Shown here: in pieces, positions 52,604-61,136 of the stretch | How the letters are laid out: the number at the start of each line of letters is the position of its first letter | Numbering within the stretch: the first letter of the stretch is position 1 | Assembly (NCBI RefSeq): GCF_900100765.1 | Contig: NZ_FNFO01000007.1 | Coordinates: 124,001-188,000 of the forward strand | Length of the DNA: 64,000 bases | Source: Catalinimonas alkaloidigena | Lineage (GTDB): Bacteria; Bacteroidota; Bacteroidia; Cytophagales; Flexibacteraceae | Direction: 5' to 3' | Made by a program: the position numbers and the translations under genes | Notes under the pieces: generated by a model | What the model was told of the DNA's origin: nothing | The model's database searches: none | What the model saw: only the letters and a program-made list of their open reading frames with translations

Positions 52604-54034
52604 TCATGGGAAAATGCCCATGTTTTCGTAGCTGAGTCCGATTTTTTCGATGGCGTTGACAAACGCTGCCGTCCGTAGGTCCGTGACCTTTTTGTTCTGT
52701 TGCATCACGCCCAAAATCTCGTGAAAAGCCTCGATCATGGTGTCTTCCAGCCCGGAGCGTACCAACGCCAACTCGTCCGAGCCTTGCGTCAGAAACTTCT
52801 TCTCCTGAGCCGATAGGCTATGTTTGGTGCTGCGCTCCACAAAGTCGACCAGCCCCCGGAAGTGTGCCTCTTCGGCGCGGCGTTGCAGGCGACCGAACCG
52901 TACGTTCGAAATGTTTTTCAGCCATTCGAAATACGAGACCGTCACCCCGCCGGCGTTGAGATAGAGGTCGGGCAGAATCAGCTTGCCTTTCTCCAGTAGA
53001 ATCTTCTCTGCCTCCTGAGTGACCGGGCCATTTGCCCCCTCGGCGATGATCTTGGCCTGAATCCGATCGGCATTCTCCGCGTGAATCTGGTTTTCGAGCG
53101 CTGCCGGAATCAGGATGTCGCACGGTTTCTCCAGCACCGAGCCCGAGTCTTTGATAGTCTGCGCACCTTCGAAATTCGTGATCGACCACTTGTTCTGCTT
53201 GCGATGCGCCAGCACCGCCTCCACGTCGATGCCGTCCGGGTTGTACAGCGCGCCGTCCTGTTCGGCAATGCCAACGACGATGGCCCCCGACTCCTGCAGG
53301 AATTTGACGGCGTGGTAGCCTACGTTCCCGAAGCCCTGAACGATGATGCGTTTTCCGGCCAGGCCGGGCGAAAGCCCCAGGTTTTTGGTGAGTTCGGTTT
53401 GTTCGAGCGCTTCACGAATGCCGAAAAAAACGCCTAGGCCCGTGGCTTCGGTCCGTCCGCGAATGCCACCCAGCCCGACGGGTTTTCCCGTTACGCAGCC
53501 CTGGGCGTTGGTGTCGCCGTATTTGAACGTCATGTACGTATCGGCAATCCAGGCCATTTCGCGCTGTCCGGTACCGTAGTCGGGGGCAGGCACGTCACTG
53601 GCCGGGCCAATCAGGTTTTTCTTGATCAGCTCGCTGGCGTACCGCCGCGTGATCTTTTCGAGCGTCCGTTCCGAGTACTTGCTGGGGCTGATCTTGACAC
53701 CGCCCTTCGCGCCTCCGAACGGTACGTTGACCACCGCGCATTTGAACGTCATGAGCGTAGCGAGTGCTTTTACCTCGTCTTCCGACACAAAGCGGCTGTA
53801 GCGGATGCCGCCCTTCGTTGGCATTTTGTGGTTGCTGTGCTGCACCCGGATGCCCTCGATGGTCTGGACCTTGCCGTCGATCTCGACGGGAAATTTTACT
53901 TTGAAAACACTGTTGCAGAAGCGGATTTGCTGCAGCATGCCGGAGGGCAGGTCGGTACAGGCCGCGGCTTTATCGTAATAGTGGTGAACATCAGCGAGGA
54001 ATTTGGTTCCCTCGGCGTCTGGATTTCGTTGCAT
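52604..54034 (-). CDS. glutamate dehydrogenase (Glu/Leu/Phe/Val dehydrogenase family)
   Basis: Reversible oxidative deamination of an amino acid, most likely glutamate. 476 residues from the ATG at 54034 (MQRNPDAEGTKFLADVHHYY); the upstream frame extension is not conserved in style. Substrate-binding motif KMPTKGGIRYSRFVSEDEVK; catalytic Lys region VVNVPFGGAKGGVKISPSKY; nucleotide-binding GKRIIVQGFGNVGYHAVKFL. The length exceeds the usual 410-450 residues slightly through the C-terminal helical tail. It is transcribed alone, separated from the VOC gene by the palindrome. Confidence 0.93.
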   Translation of the reverse strand: MQRNPDAEGTKFLADVHHYYDKAAACTDLPSGMLQQIRFCNSVFKVKFPVEIDGKVQTIEGIRVQHSNHKMPTKGGIRYSRFVSEDEVKALATLMTFKCAVVNVPFGGAKGGVKISPSKYSERTLEKITRRYASELIKKNLIGPASDVPAPDYGTGQREMAWIADTYMTFKYGDTNAQGCVTGKPVGLGGIRGRTEATGLGVFFGIREALEQTELTKNLGLSPGLAGKRIIVQGFGNVGYHAVKFLQESGAIVVGIAEQDGALYNPDGIDVEAVLAHRKQNKWSITNFEGAQTIKDSGSVLEKPCDILIPAALENQIHAENADRIQAKIIAEGANGPVTQEAEKILLEKGKLILPDLYLNAGGVTVSYFEWLKNISNVRFGRLQRRAEEAHFRGLVDFVERSTKHSLSAQEKKFLTQGSDELALVRSGLEDTMIEAFHEILGVMQQNKKVTDLRTAAFVNAIEKIGLSYENMGIFP

Positions 54035-54162
54035 AAGCGTTGCGATTGTTTGTAATTGGTTACGTGAATGGCCCGGGCAAGTTAGCGAGTGGGGAGGGCA
54101 TACCAAAAAGCGGTAAAGAAAAGGAATCTTTACCGCTTCGTGAAGATAAAAAGGGGAGTGTG

Positions 54163-54984
54163 CTAGTCGGCCAACCGTAACTCGATGCTGCCGAGCCCAC
54201 CGCTGATGTCGATGCGCAGGTTGTGCTTCGCGTGTCCGTACAGGTCGTTGACGTAGTTGCCGCCGTCTTTCTCGAAGCCGTCGGCGTCGATGCTGCCCAA
54301 GCCGCTGGCGTGGACCCGCACTCCCACGTTACGGGGCAAAATAAGGGTAACCTGCCCGATACCGCCGTTAATGTCGGCGTTGAAATCGTGGTCCCAGTCG
54401 CCCGAGAGGTCGATGGTTACTTCGCCCACACCCGCGTTGATTTCCAGTTCCCGCGCCGAGGAGCCGCGTAGGTCGATCTCGAAATCGCCGGCTCCGGCGT
54501 CCATTTCAATTTCGTTCAGGTTGAGCGAGCCGAGTTCCAGATCGGCCGTGCCCGCCGGTAGCTCAATGTCGAGGTTCATCGGCGTGCGGTCGTTCAATTG
54601 CAGGTTCCAGACGTTCTTTTCGCCTTTGCCCAGCTTGATGTTGTTGTCGCTGCCCGGTTGAGTGATGTCGAGGTAGCCAATGCCGCCCTCTTCGCGGTAG
54701 TTCACTTCCGGCTCCCACTCTTTCCGACGCACGACAAACTCGCCGTTCACCAGGTCTTTCGCACCGCCCGACAGGTTCAGCACGCCCGCCCGGAGCTTTA
54801 ATCGCGTTCGCACCATATCGGCCTTGGGCCGCGCAACATGCGCATTGGAGGTGAGCAGTGCTACGGACGTGTCGCCACCGCCCGTCTCCTCCGAATCGTC
54901 GTTCCAGTCAGAACGGGAGTCGGAACTGCACCCTTGTGCCGTGAATGCCAGTAGAAAGAAAAGGGGATAGAGAAGCGTTTTCAT
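54163..54984 (-). CDS. toast-rack/DUF4097-like adhesin-type lipoprotein
   Basis: 273 residues; lipobox LLAFTAQGCSSDS. The mature part is a regular beta-solenoid with near-repeating short strands: LDIELPAGTADLELGSLNLN, EIEMDAGAGDFEIDLRGSSA, RELEINAGVGEVTIDLSG, DINGGIGQVTLILPRNVGVR. This matches the toast_rack N-terminal / LiaF-like group of predicted adhesin-fold proteins whose function is not known. Transcribed alone; divergent from the small lipoprotein at 55147. Confidence 0.85.
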   Translation of the reverse strand: MKTLLYPLFFLLAFTAQGCSSDSRSDWNDDSEETGGGDTSVALLTSNAHVARPKADMVRTRLKLRAGVLNLSGGAKDLVNGEFVVRRKEWEPEVNYREEGGIGYLDITQPGSDNNIKLGKGEKNVWNLQLNDRTPMNLDIELPAGTADLELGSLNLNEIEMDAGAGDFEIDLRGSSARELEINAGVGEVTIDLSGDWDHDFNADINGGIGQVTLILPRNVGVRVHASGLGSIDADGFEKDGGNYVNDLYGHAKHNLRIDISGGLGSIELRLAD

Positions 54985-55146
54985 GTCGTTTCGGAAGTTG
55001 ATTCGGGTAAAGTAGCCGATTCAGGACAGAGCATCAAGCCCACTTCCACAAACGGTCGAACGCCAACATTTTCGGTTAGCTTTGTACGTGATTTGAGGAA
55101 AAAGGTAAGTTTTTCTGCGCAGACGGAGGTTAGTTGATTCCATCTC

Positions 55147-55572
55147 ATGGAGAAGATCAAAGATGTCTTATCACTGGTGCTGGTGGTTTCGTTAATGCTC
55201 GCTTGTGAGAAGCCAAGAGAATACGCCATTGATGCGGCTGACACGGAAACGTACATCAAAGCTGACTTGGACGAATTGCTGGATAGGCGTAATGAATGGC
55301 ACGGTCAGCAGGTAGAAGTCACGGGGGTACTCGTCACAGGATTCGAAGAGTGTGCCCTTTACAGGTCAAGGTGGGCTGTATGGACAAGGGATCACAAAGA
55401 AGCCTTTTGGCTGGATTTCAGAAAAAACTTTATACCTGTGATGACTGAGGATGAATTTGAAAAACTGACGAACAAAACCATTACGGTCAGAGGAGTTCTG
55501 GACAGTAAGCACCATGGACACATAATGCAATATGCCGGAACCATCTCAGACATCGTTTACATACATGAATGA
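55147..55572 (+). CDS. small hypothetical lipoprotein, possibly OB-fold
   Basis: 141 residues with a lipobox LVVSLMLACEKPRE. The mature part reads like a small beta-barrel: GQQVEVTGVLVTGFEECALY, then DHKEAFWLDFRKNF, and KTITVRGVLDSKHHGHIMQY. The paired V-T-G-V-L and V-R-G-V-L strands around an acidic linker resemble stand-alone OB-fold periplasmic proteins, but no family can be named. It is unlinked to obvious partners and noticeably less GC-rich than its neighbours. Confidence 0.72.
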   Translation: MEKIKDVLSLVLVVSLMLACEKPREYAIDAADTETYIKADLDELLDRRNEWHGQQVEVTGVLVTGFEECALYRSRWAVWTRDHKEAFWLDFRKNFIPVMTEDEFEKLTNKTITVRGVLDSKHHGHIMQYAGTISDIVYIHE

Positions 55573-55702
55573 TAGCCTAGGCTTGATACACAGCCGGATC
55601 AAGCCTGCCATGTAGTTGAGCTAAGCAAAGAAGTAAACAATCACAAAGTGGACGAACGCCACCCTGTTTAGTCAGCTTTGTGTCAGAACAGGACGATTCG
55701 CT

Positions 55703-56638
55703 ATGGCGACTTTCCAGGAGAAATACATCAATCCGTTTACCGATTTTGGGTTTAAGAAGCTCTTTGGCTCTGAGTTCAACAAAGATCTGTTGATCGATTT
55801 TCTGAACCAGACACTGGGCGGCCGCGAGCACATCCAGGACCTGACCTATCTCAATTCTGAAAGCCAGGGAAAATCGGAATCGGACCGGAAAGCGGTGTTC
55901 GATCTGTATTGTGAAAACGAGCGGGGTGAGAAATTCATCATCGAAGTGCAGAATGTCCTGCAGTTCTACTTCAAAGACCGGAGCCTCTTCTACGCGACCT
56001 TCCCGATTCAGGAACAGGCCATCCGTGGGCGCGACTGGAATTATGCACTGAAAGCGATCTACACCATCGGCATCCTGAATTTCAGCTTTCCCGATTCGCG
56101 GGGCGACCAGCGCTACCGACGCGAGGTGCGATTGATGGACGTCGAAACGCACGAAGTCTTTTACGACAAGCTGACGTTCATCTACCTGGAGATGCCCAAT
56201 TTTCAGAAGAAAGAGGAAGAACTGGAAACACAGTTTGACAAATGGCTGTTTCTACTGAAGAATCTGCCTAAATTCCAGGAACGGCCGGTCAAGTTGCAGG
56301 AACGCATTTTTGAGCGGGTGTTTCAGGAAGCCGAAATTGCCAAGTTAAATTCCGAAGACATGAGAGCTTACGATGAAAGTTTGAAAATCTACCGTGATAA
56401 CTACAGCATCATGGAAACCCGAAAGCTGGAAATGGAGCAAGCCCGCCAAGAGGGTCTCGAAAAGGGACTACAGGAGGGTAGACAAGAGGGTAGACAAGAG
56501 GGTAGACAAGAAGGTCTTGAGGAAGGAAAACAAAAGGGGCGGATCGAGATTGCCCGTACCATGAAACAGGCTGGTCTGCCCCTGGAGCAGATCGCTTCTC
56601 TGACCGGTTTATCCCAGGACCAAATTCATCAGCTCTAA
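55703..56638 (+). CDS. Rpn-family (PD-(D/E)XK) recombination-promoting nuclease / putative transposase
   Basis: 311 residues. It opens with YINPFTDFGFKKLFGSEFNK, the hallmark of the Rpn/PDDEXK nuclease family found throughout Bacteroidetes. The nuclease core is at residues of about 60-100: KAVFDLYCENERGEKFIIEV with the D...E-x-Q arrangement (IEVQ). A helical C-terminal part contains three in-frame repeats EGRQ (12-bp units at 56474-56509) and a small HTH-like end (LPLEQIASLTGLSQDQIHQL). Such genes are often multicopy. It is a stand-alone gene 37 bp upstream of ispG. Confidence 0.93.
   Translation: MATFQEKYINPFTDFGFKKLFGSEFNKDLLIDFLNQTLGGREHIQDLTYLNSESQGKSESDRKAVFDLYCENERGEKFIIEVQNVLQFYFKDRSLFYATFPIQEQAIRGRDWNYALKAIYTIGILNFSFPDSRGDQRYRREVRLMDVETHEVFYDKLTFIYLEMPNFQKKEEELETQFDKWLFLLKNLPKFQERPVKLQERIFERVFQEAEIAKLNSEDMRAYDESLKIYRDNYSIMETRKLEMEQARQEGLEKGLQEGRQEGRQEGRQEGLEEGKQKGRIEIARTMKQAGLPLEQIASLTGLSQDQIHQL
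56474..56509 (+). repeat. three 12-bp tandem repeats inside the Rpn gene
   Basis: Unit GAGGGTAGACAA repeated three times without mismatch, encoding the EGRQ repeats in the Rpn C-terminal region. Unit length divisible by three means copy-number change alters protein length without a frameshift. Confidence 0.95.
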
Positions 56639-56674
56639 CGCATTCCGTTCCTTCGTGAACCCAAAAACCAGTTT

Positions 56675-58678
56675 ATGAATCTTTCCACGCCCACGCTCTC
56701 TCCCCTGTATTGTCCCAGCCTGACGCGCTACGAACGCCGCCGCGCCCGTGAAGTCTTCATCGGCGATGTCCCGCTGGGGGGCGATCATCCCATTCGGGTG
56801 CAGTCGATGACGACCGTCGATACGATGGATACGATCGGCTCGGTAGAACAAAGCATCCGGATGATCGAGGCGGGGTGCGAGTACGTGCGCATCACGGCGC
56901 CCAGCCTGAAAGAGGCGCAGAACCTGGAAGCGATCCGCAAGGAACTGCACCACAGGGGCTACCGGACGCCGCTTGTGGCCGACATTCACTTTACGCCCAA
57001 TGCCGCCGAACTGGCCGCCCGGATCGTGGAGAAAGTGCGCGTCAATCCCGGCAATTATGCCGACAAAAAACGCTTCCAGACCATCGATTACACCGACGCG
57101 ACTTACGAAGCCGAACTGGACCGCATCCGCGAGCGCTTCACGCCGCTGGTCAAGATCTGCAAGGAATACGGCACGGCCATGCGCATCGGCACGAACCACG
57201 GTTCGCTGTCGGACCGCATCCTGAGTCGCTACGGCGATACGCCCCTCGGCATGGTGGAATCGGCACTGGAGTTTCTGCGCATCTGCGAAGACCTGGGCTA
57301 CTACGAAATTGTGCTGTCGATGAAGGCCAGCAACACGCAGGTGATGGTAGAAGCCTACCGCCTGCTGGTCCAGAAACTGGACGAAGAAGGCCTGCAACCG
57401 TATCCGCTGCACCTCGGTGTGACGGAAGCAGGCGAAGGCGAAGACGGGCGGATCAAGTCGGCGGTGGGGATCGGCACGTTGCTGGAAGATGGTCTCGGGG
57501 ATACGGTGCGCGTGTCCCTGACGGAAGAACCCGAATTCGAAGCACCAGTCGCGCAGGCTCTGATCGACCGTTACACAAATCGGGCGGGCCATGCGCCCAT
57601 TGCGCCCATCGAGGCGTATCCCATCGATCCGTACCAGTACCACCGGCGGCAGACCCGCGAGGTAGTCAACTTCGGCGGAGCGGCCGGGACGATGAACGTA
57701 CCGCGCGTCATTGCCGACATCAGCCGGGTGGACGATCTCCAGATGGAAGACCTGAAAGCCATCGGCCACTTTTACCTGCCGGTGCTCGACAAGTGGAAAA
57801 TGAACGACCAGGGGGCGGATTACCTCTATTCCGGCGACCGGCCCGCGCCCTTCATGCTCGCCAACGGCACCCGCGAAATTCTCAACCACGCGGCCTGGCT
57901 ACAGGTCGACGACCAGCAAAACAAATACCCACTGTTCGAAGGTGAAGCATTTCTCCAGCCGAACACGAAGCGCCATCCGCACCTGAACTTCGTTCGTTTG
58001 CGCGACGACGCCTGGACACCGCAATGGGCCGAGGCGCTGCGCCACGATACGACGGTGGTGCTGATGGCATACACGGAAAACGCCCACGCCATGCCCGCCC
58101 TGCGTCGCCTGTTCGTGACGCTGTTGAATGAGAAAGTCACGGTGCCGGTCGTCCTTCAAAGGCAGTACACCGACCGCGACGAAGCGCACCTGCAACTCGA
58201 TGCCGCTACTGACTTCGGTGGACTTTTAATCGACGGGATGGGCGACGGCGTCATGCTCAGTACGGACTTGCTGCCCACGCTGGCCAAGCCTGAGCTGCTG
58301 GAGCGGATCAAATTGTACAATGCCACGAGTTTCGGCGTTTTGCAGGCAGCCCGCACCCGCATGTCGAAAACGGAATACATCTCGTGTCCGTCGTGTGGGC
58401 GCACGCTGTTCGACCTCCAGGAAACCACGGCGATGATCCGCAAGCGCACCGACCACCTGAAGGGCGTCAAGATCGGCATCATGGGTTGCATCGTGAACGG
58501 TCCCGGCGAAATGGCCGACGCCGATTACGGCTACGTCGGAGTCGGAAAGGGAAAGATTGCGCTCTACCGCGGACAGAACGTCATCAAGAAAGCCGTTCCT
58601 GCTGAACAGGCTGTCGACGAACTGATCGGCTTGATCCGCGAAGACGGCCACTGGCGCGAACCCGACGCGGTGGAGTAA
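56675..58678 (+). CDS. ispG: (E)-4-hydroxy-3-methylbut-2-enyl-diphosphate synthase, three-domain form
   Basis: Penultimate step of the MEP isoprenoid pathway, a [4Fe-4S] enzyme. 667 residues, well over the 350-400 of the two-domain proteobacterial enzyme, because an extra central domain is inserted, as in Bacteroidetes, Chlamydiae and plants. The TIM barrel starts VFIGDVPLGGDHPIRVQSMT; ADIHFTPNAAELAARIVEKV and GTNHGSLSDRILSRYGDTPL follow; the C-terminal cluster-binding domain has YISCPSCGRTLFDLQ and MGCIVNGPGEMADADYGYVG. It follows the Rpn gene by 37 bp. Confidence 0.97.
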   Translation: MNLSTPTLSPLYCPSLTRYERRRAREVFIGDVPLGGDHPIRVQSMTTVDTMDTIGSVEQSIRMIEAGCEYVRITAPSLKEAQNLEAIRKELHHRGYRTPLVADIHFTPNAAELAARIVEKVRVNPGNYADKKRFQTIDYTDATYEAELDRIRERFTPLVKICKEYGTAMRIGTNHGSLSDRILSRYGDTPLGMVESALEFLRICEDLGYYEIVLSMKASNTQVMVEAYRLLVQKLDEEGLQPYPLHLGVTEAGEGEDGRIKSAVGIGTLLEDGLGDTVRVSLTEEPEFEAPVAQALIDRYTNRAGHAPIAPIEAYPIDPYQYHRRQTREVVNFGGAAGTMNVPRVIADISRVDDLQMEDLKAIGHFYLPVLDKWKMNDQGADYLYSGDRPAPFMLANGTREILNHAAWLQVDDQQNKYPLFEGEAFLQPNTKRHPHLNFVRLRDDAWTPQWAEALRHDTTVVLMAYTENAHAMPALRRLFVTLLNEKVTVPVVLQRQYTDRDEAHLQLDAATDFGGLLIDGMGDGVMLSTDLLPTLAKPELLERIKLYNATSFGVLQAARTRMSKTEYISCPSCGRTLFDLQETTAMIRKRTDHLKGVKIGIMGCIVNGPGEMADADYGYVGVGKGKIALYRGQNVIKKAVPAEQAVDELIGLIREDGHWREPDAVE

Positions 58679-58770
58679 CAGAGAATGCGTTCGTCTTTTC
58701 TCAACTAAACCCTGCTTCTTTTTTTGAAAAATCGAGAACTATCCTCGCCTGAGGATGTTATGATGACACT

Positions 58771-59010
58771 ATGGAAAACGAGAAAGTGCAGGCTCCTGAA
58801 AGACAGCGTTCGCGCGAACGCAACACCATAAAAGATTACTTCGCGCTGGGCGATTTGTTCGGCTATTTTTTCCGGGTGTTCCGTAAGCCCGATCCGAACC
58901 ATAAGCCCAATTTCAACCTGCGTATGATGCACGGCATCAACAAGATCTCGATCATCATGTTCCTGTTTGCCCTGATCGTGATGATCGTGCGTTTTATTTC
59001 GCGCATGTAA
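58771..59010 (+). CDS. small conserved membrane protein (DUF6728-like)
   Basis: 79 residues. A charged N-terminus (MENEKVQAPERQRSRERNTI) leads into KDYFALGDLFGYFFRVFRK and RMMHGINKISIIMFLFALIV, the pattern of a short Cytophagales-type membrane protein that I recall as DUF6728. One C-terminal transmembrane helix (IIMFLFALIVMIVRFI). Function unknown. It lies between ispG and xseA as a single gene with a terminator downstream. Confidence 0.78.
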   Translation: MENEKVQAPERQRSRERNTIKDYFALGDLFGYFFRVFRKPDPNHKPNFNLRMMHGINKISIIMFLFALIVMIVRFISRM

Positions 59011-59111
59011 AAAGTTGATCCTGAGTAAACATTATTGATAATCAGGGTGTTATAACGATATAAAAGCAAGAGTACCCATCGTTTTTAGTTTTTGGTTTAA
59101 GTGGTTAAAGG

Positions 59112-59149
59112 CCCCGGAAGTACCCCCAGTGGACTATCCGGGGTTTTTT
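59112..59149 (+). terminator. intrinsic terminator upstream of xseA
   Basis: Stem CCCCGGA / TCCGGGG with a loop of 18 bases and six T after it. It ends the transcript of the small membrane-protein gene; a hairpin of this type lies 61 bp before the xseA start. Confidence 0.8.
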
Positions 59150-59210
59150 GTAGGGCTGCGAACCTCTCAGGGTGCTTTAAGGTTAATCGAAGATTAACGT
59201 AACTTGCGTG

Positions 59211-60416
59211 ATGATGCCCCCCGTACCTTCTGCCCTCATTACCCCCTTACGCCTGGCGGACCTGACTGCCCAGTTGGAGGACGTCATCAGCGAAGCCTTT
59301 GCCGAGCGGTACTGGGTCACGGCCGAAATCGCTTCCCTGAAAGTCAACGCGCACAGCGGCCACTGTTACCTCGACCTCGCCGACGAAGGGGCGCAACTGC
59401 GGGCCTGCCTCTGGCGGAACCAGTATGGCGCAGTGGCGTCGCGTTTTGCGCAGGCAACGGGCAGTGCTTTGCAGGCGGGGCAGCAGGTGCTGATGCAGGT
59501 GAGCGTCCGCTACCACGCCCAATACGGTCTTTCGCTAACAGTACACGATGTTGATCCGGCCTACACCCTGGGCGAGGCGATGCAGCGGCGTCAAGAGACC
59601 TTTGCGCGACTGGAGCGGGAAGGGTGGACGCAGCTCAACAAAGCGCGTACGCTGTGCACGGTACCCCAGCGCATCGCCGTGATCTCGTCGGCGACCGCCG
59701 AGGGCTTCCGCGACTTCCGGACCTTGTTGCAACGCAACGCGGCGGGCTATGCCTTTCGGATCGAACTGTTTCCCGCGCTGATGCAGGGGCAGGGCGCACC
59801 GGCCAGCATCGCCGAGGCCATCACCACCGTTTCCGCTCAGGCCGACCGGTTCGATGCGTTGGTGATCATCCGGGGCGGAGGCGCGCAACTCGACTTGGCC
59901 TGTTTCGATGAGTTTTCGCTGGCGACGCAGGTGGCGGGCTGTCCGTTGCCCGTTCTGACGGGGATCGGCCATGAAGTCGATATCTCGGCGCTGGATCTGG
60001 TCGCGCATACGCGGTGCGCCGTACCGCGCGAAGTGGCTTACTTCCTACTAATGCGGGCGGCGGCGTTCGAAGAAGAAATCACGACCCTGCAACAGGAGCT
60101 ACAGCATGTGGTGGCGCGTCGGCTGGAGCACGCGCAACATACGCTACACCAACAGACCGAAACCTTGCGTTACGCGGTGCGGCAACGACTGCGCGAAGCC
60201 GATCACCAGCTAGAGCGGGCGCACTTGCGTGTCGCGGCGGCCGATCCCGAGCAGTTGCTGCGTCGCGGCTATTCCCTGACGACCGCCAACGGCACCATCG
60301 TGCGGGAGGCGGCGGACGTGCCTCCCGGACAACTCCTGAAAACCTGGCTGGCGAACGGCACGCTCACCAGCATCACGGTAGACGAAACCACAGAAAACGA
60401 ATGGAAGAACCTTTGA
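59211..60416 (+). CDS. xseA: exodeoxyribonuclease VII large subunit
   Basis: Catalytic subunit of a single-strand-specific exonuclease used in repair. 401 residues from the ATG at 59211 (a GTG lies one codon upstream). OB-fold domain: DVISEAFAERYWVTAEIASL, CYLDLADEGAQLRACLW. Catalytic domain: RIAVISSATAEGFRDFRTLL, VIIRGGGAQLDLACFDEFSL and TGIGHEVDISALDLVAHTRC. The coiled-coil C-terminal part is shorter than in E. coli. It overlaps xseB by 16 bp. Confidence 0.96.
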   Translation: MMPPVPSALITPLRLADLTAQLEDVISEAFAERYWVTAEIASLKVNAHSGHCYLDLADEGAQLRACLWRNQYGAVASRFAQATGSALQAGQQVLMQVSVRYHAQYGLSLTVHDVDPAYTLGEAMQRRQETFARLEREGWTQLNKARTLCTVPQRIAVISSATAEGFRDFRTLLQRNAAGYAFRIELFPALMQGQGAPASIAEAITTVSAQADRFDALVIIRGGGAQLDLACFDEFSLATQVAGCPLPVLTGIGHEVDISALDLVAHTRCAVPREVAYFLLMRAAAFEEEITTLQQELQHVVARRLEHAQHTLHQQTETLRYAVRQRLREADHQLERAHLRVAAADPEQLLRRGYSLTTANGTIVREAADVPPGQLLKTWLANGTLTSITVDETTENEWKNL

Positions 60417-60601
60417 CATTTGAAGCAGCCCAGCAGGAGCTGGAAACCCTTTTGGAAGACCTGGAAGGCGACGTGACCCGCATCGACGACCTGCTGGAAA
60501 AGGTAAAACGCGCCCGTACCCTGATCGACTTTTGCCGCATCCGCCTCCGCCAGGTCGAAGCCGCCACCGATGAGCTTTTAGACGAAGAAGGGGAGGCGTG
60601 A
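60401..60601 (+). CDS. xseB: exodeoxyribonuclease VII small subunit
   Basis: 66 residues (MEEPLTFEAAQQELETLLED) with the short helical hairpin typical of XseB, including DDLLEKVKRARTLIDFCRIR and RLRQVEAATDEL. The ATG at 60401 lies inside the xseA reading frame, 16 bp before its stop. This small overlapping gene is easy to miss but the XseA-XseB order is invariant in bacteria. It bridges XseA subunits in the holoenzyme. Confidence 0.92.
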   Translation: MEEPLTFEAAQQELETLLEDLEGDVTRIDDLLEKVKRARTLIDFCRIRLRQVEAATDELLDEEGEA

Positions 60602-60691
60602 AGTCAGATGGCAAATTGCACATGACAGATTTCAGATTGCGTGAAGCACATTCTGCCTGTCATCGCGACCAGTTCAGACTTTCGGAGAAGA

Positions 60692-61027
60692 CTACCGAAC
60701 CATTTCCTCGATAAAGCGCCAGGAGGAGTAGTCTACACCAATTTTGCATAGGGCTATTTTGGCCGATTGGCAGGCTTCTTCGTCGAAAGGAAACGAAATC
60801 TCGTAAAGGTTCACGAGCAGATTCTCGAGGGCGACTCCCCACTCATTATACTCTACTAACTCCTCTGCATCTGCAATCCATTCCGCCACTTCTTCGCTTT
60901 TTTGAGTTTTGTTCAGGCGCATTATATGGGCGATAAACGCCTTGACGCTTTCTTTGCGGTGGTTCCTAAACATGCTTTTAAAATGCCTAATGAATGCATA
61001 AGCCAGTAGAGCCATTTGCTGCTTCAT
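60692..61027 (-). CDS. MafI-like immunity-family protein
   Basis: 111 residues from the ATG at 61027 (a GTG lies one codon upstream). The centre ADAEELVEYNEWGVALENLL followed by VNLYEISFPFDEEACQSAKI and the C-terminal SSWRFIEE follow the pattern of MafI-type immunity proteins (an E-W-G-x-A-L-E-x-L-x-x-N-L-Y-E core). Those protect against contact-delivered toxins, but no toxin gene is next to it, so it would be an orphan. Family assignment from memory of the motif, moderate confidence. Confidence 0.65.
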   Translation of the reverse strand: MKQQMALLAYAFIRHFKSMFRNHRKESVKAFIAHIMRLNKTQKSEEVAEWIADAEELVEYNEWGVALENLLVNLYEISFPFDEEACQSAKIALCKIGVDYSSWRFIEEMVR

Positions 61028-61136
61028 CACAAATTCCTGCCAGTTCGCTTTGATATAGACCTGTTAAATTCAAGAAGTTATTATCGCTCCTCTTTTATCT
61101 TCTTTGCCTTGCAGGCTTTTATTCTGCTCATGCTCA

